Part shown: positions 20,915-21,903 of the stretch, in pieces
How the letters are laid out: each line of letters opens with the position of its first letter
Numbering within the stretch: the stretch's first letter is position 1
From: Cytophagales bacterium
GTDB taxonomy: Bacteria > Bacteroidota > Bacteroidia > Cytophagales > Cyclobacteriaceae
Length of the DNA: 21,903 nt
Reading direction: 5' to 3'
Assembly: GCA_003504855.1 (NCBI GenBank)
Contig: DNZD01000332.1
Span: 1-21,903, forward strand
Position numbers and translations under genes: made by a program
The notes under the pieces: generated by a model
The model's input: the letters and a program-made list of their open reading frames with translations, nothing else
What the model was told of the DNA's origin: nothing
Databases searched by the model: none

Positions 20915-21349
20915 ATGAAACGCCTGCTGTTCCTCCCCCTGATCCTTATGTTTTTCTGGTCCAAAGCCCAAATGCCTGAAGTGTACAGCACCGAAAAAGG
21001 TGCCATCGACGGCTATGATCCCGTGGCTTTCTTCAAAGAGCAGAAACCGGTTCAGGGCAAGAAGGAATTCGCCACCACCTGGAATGATGCGGTGTGGTAT
21101 TTTGCGTCGAAGGAAAACCGCGATGCCTTCATCGCGGATCCCGAAAAATTCGCACCTCAATTCGGAGGCTACTGCGCCTACGGTACGGCAGCAGGGCATA
21201 AGTCACCCACACAGGCAGATACCTGGACCATCGTCAACAACAAATTGTATTTTAATTACAACAAGGATGTCTGGGTCAGGTGGAACAAAGACCAAAGCAA
21301 CCTGATAGAGAAGGCCAACAAAATATGGCCAACGTTAAAGAAACAATAG
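20915..21349 (+). CDS. Exported YHS domain protein
   Basis: From the ATG at 20915 the protein is 144 residues with a signal peptide (1-19, MKRLLFLPLILMFFWSKAQ); a TTG at 20894 in the same frame lies inside the inverted repeat and is unlikely. The YHS domain covers about 30-95: GYDPVAFF (33-40), then the WYFASKENRDAFIADPEKFAPQ core and GGYCAYG with Cys87. The C-terminal part, TWTIVNNKLYFNYNKDVWVRW (split at about 103-112 and 113-123), is typical of the exported group labelled YHS domain (seleno)protein. The single-domain exported form may bind a metal, but this is not established; the cysteine codon is TGC, so there is no selenocysteine. The long inverted repeat immediately upstream suggests its expression is specifically controlled. 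Confidence 0.9.
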   Translation: MKRLLFLPLILMFFWSKAQMPEVYSTEKGAIDGYDPVAFFKEQKPVQGKKEFATTWNDAVWYFASKENRDAFIADPEKFAPQFGGYCAYGTAAGHKSPTQADTWTIVNNKLYFNYNKDVWVRWNKDQSNLIEKANKIWPTLKKQ

Positions 21350-21369
21350 GCACATTGCACGGCTCTTTT

Positions 21370-21470
21370 TAGGGACAAAAGGCCGGAAATCAAAGCCAAA
21401 ATCCAGTTTTCAGGAAGAAATTCCGGGTGTTTTATCCCGGCACAAAACCTTCGTCCCTAGCCGTTTCCGG
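21370..21470. other. Complementary segments in the gap before the GH63-like gene
   Basis: Two 7-base complementary pairs are interleaved: TAGGGAC (21370-21376) with GTCCCTA (21453-21459), and CCGGAAA (21383-21389) with TTTCCGG (21464-21470). A smaller hairpin CCGGG/CCCGG lies between them at 21423-21440. The interleaved order is that of a pseudoknot rather than nested hairpins. Pairs of this size also arise by chance in 168 bases, so this is descriptive. Confidence 0.25.
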
Positions 21471-21480
21471 ACTAACTTTG
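21450..21480 (+). promoter_or_regulatory. Promoter of the GH63-like gene
   Basis: TTCG (21450-21453), a 19-base spacer and TAACTTTG (21473-21480) match the Bacteroidota promoter with a perfect -7 element and one mismatch in the -33 element. Transcription would start near 21486, leaving a leader of about 30 bases before the ATG at 21518, within which 21485-21500 can form a six-pair hairpin. Confidence 0.55.
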
Positions 21481-21517
21481 GGTACCGTTGCACGCAGCGG
21501 TGTGACCCCAAAAACCC

Positions 21518-21903
21518 ATGTCTGCCGAAAAAAAGCGCCTCATTGAAGATCGCGACCAAAAAAAGAACTGGCGCAAATTTGGTCCCTACTTATCCGAACG
21601 CCAATGGGGAACCGTACGCGAGGATTATAGCACCCATGGCAATGCCTGGGAATTTACCTCGCACGATGCCGCCCGAAGTATTGCCTTCCGCTGGGGCGAA
21701 GAAGGAATTGGCGGCATCAGTGATGAAAACCAACTCCTGTGCTTTTCAGTAGGTCTGTGGAATACTTACGACCCTATCATCAAAGAACGGCTCTTCGGGC
21801 TTAACAATGGGGAAGGCAATCATGGCGAGGATTGCAAGGAAGCTTACTACTTCCTGGACAATACCCCCACCCATGCGTACATGAAGATGCTGTACAAGTA
21901 TCC
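21518..21903 (+). CDS. GH63/MGH1-like glycoside hydrolase, N-terminal part (partial)
   Basis: An uninterrupted frame starts at the ATG at 21518 and runs off the right edge after 128 codons. The protein begins [20 protein letters not shown], with no signal peptide, followed by [18 protein letters not shown] (21-38), [19 protein letters not shown] (43-61), then [19 protein letters not shown] and [14 protein letters not shown] at the visible end. These are hallmark segments of the cytoplasmic GH63-like enzymes labelled MGH1-like or glucosidase in bacteria, normally around 870-900 residues, with an (alpha/alpha)6 barrel. The [11 protein letters not shown] section is highly conserved among them. 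They probably hydrolyse an alpha-linked glucoside or mannosylglycerate-like compound; the catalytic acid residues lie beyond the edge, so activity cannot be judged. A good promoter precedes it at 21450-21480. Confidence 0.85.
   Translation, partial: MSAEKKRLIEDRDQKKNWRKFGPYLSERQWGTVREDYSTHGNAWEFTSHDAARSIAFRWGEEGIGGISDENQLLCFSVGLWNTYDPIIKERLFGLNNGEGNHGEDCKEAYYFLDNTPTHAYMKMLYKY

Noticed and set aside
21171..21180. Selenocysteine in the YHS protein
   Set aside because: The position used by selenoprotein relatives is a TGC cysteine codon, and no in-frame TGA occurs.
21423..21440. CCGGG/CCCGG hairpin as a terminator of the YHS gene
   Set aside because: No T-run follows on either strand and the loop is 8 bases, so there is no support for an intrinsic terminator.
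21543..21752. Open frame of 69 codons on the plus strand
   Set aside because: It is an out-of-frame shadow inside the GH63-like gene, which begins at 21518 and is open to the window edge.

Overview
The window is a chromosomal segment of a member of the Bacteroidota, most likely a Cytophagales-type free-living bacterium (lineage below phylum is inference). The evidence is the protein families (HmuY, DUF4198, SusC-era style TonB receptor, DUF5009-type acetyltransferase, GH29 and GH63-like glycosidases), the lack of Shine-Dalgarno sequences, and repeated copies of the Bacteroidota -7 promoter element TAnnTTTG in the gaps. Genes are dense and intact; there is no gap longer than 200 bases between genes, and no rRNA, tRNA, CRISPR array, insertion sequence or phage gene was seen.

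Layout. 1-3055: the start of a methylmalonyl-CoA epimerase gene runs off the left edge, divergent from an A-type iron-sulfur carrier; a minus-strand operon follows, made of a Xaa-Pro aminopeptidase, an exported DUF4198 protein and a RidA-family deaminase. 3104-4732: an exported GH29 alpha-L-fucosidase whose stop codon directly abuts a small conserved protein. 4777-6773: minus-strand DinB-like and YCII proteins and a zinc phospholipase C/P1-nuclease-like exported enzyme. 6805-10158: a short exported M1 aminopeptidase, ribosomal protein S20 with a clear promoter and terminator, RadC and a DUF1684 protein.

10159-15915: a haem-acquisition-type locus. A TonB-dependent receptor and an HmuY lipoprotein form a minus-strand unit, divergent from an AraC regulator. 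A terminator separates them from a seven-helix membrane protein and an HGSNAT-like acetyltransferase. Both the HmuY protein and the key region of the receptor lack the histidines that usually bind haem, so the ligand or its coordination may be unusual.

15917-21903: a HerA-like ATPase (minus), then two tandem exported amidohydrolases that arose by an old duplication and are held identical over a 58-residue block, then a 54-base near-perfect inverted repeat directly before an exported YHS-domain protein, and finally the start of a GH63-like glycosidase that runs off the right edge.

No wholly new multi-gene system could be demonstrated. The best leads are the histidine-free HmuY/receptor pair, the tandem amidohydrolases under strong purifying selection, and the long dyad before the YHS gene.
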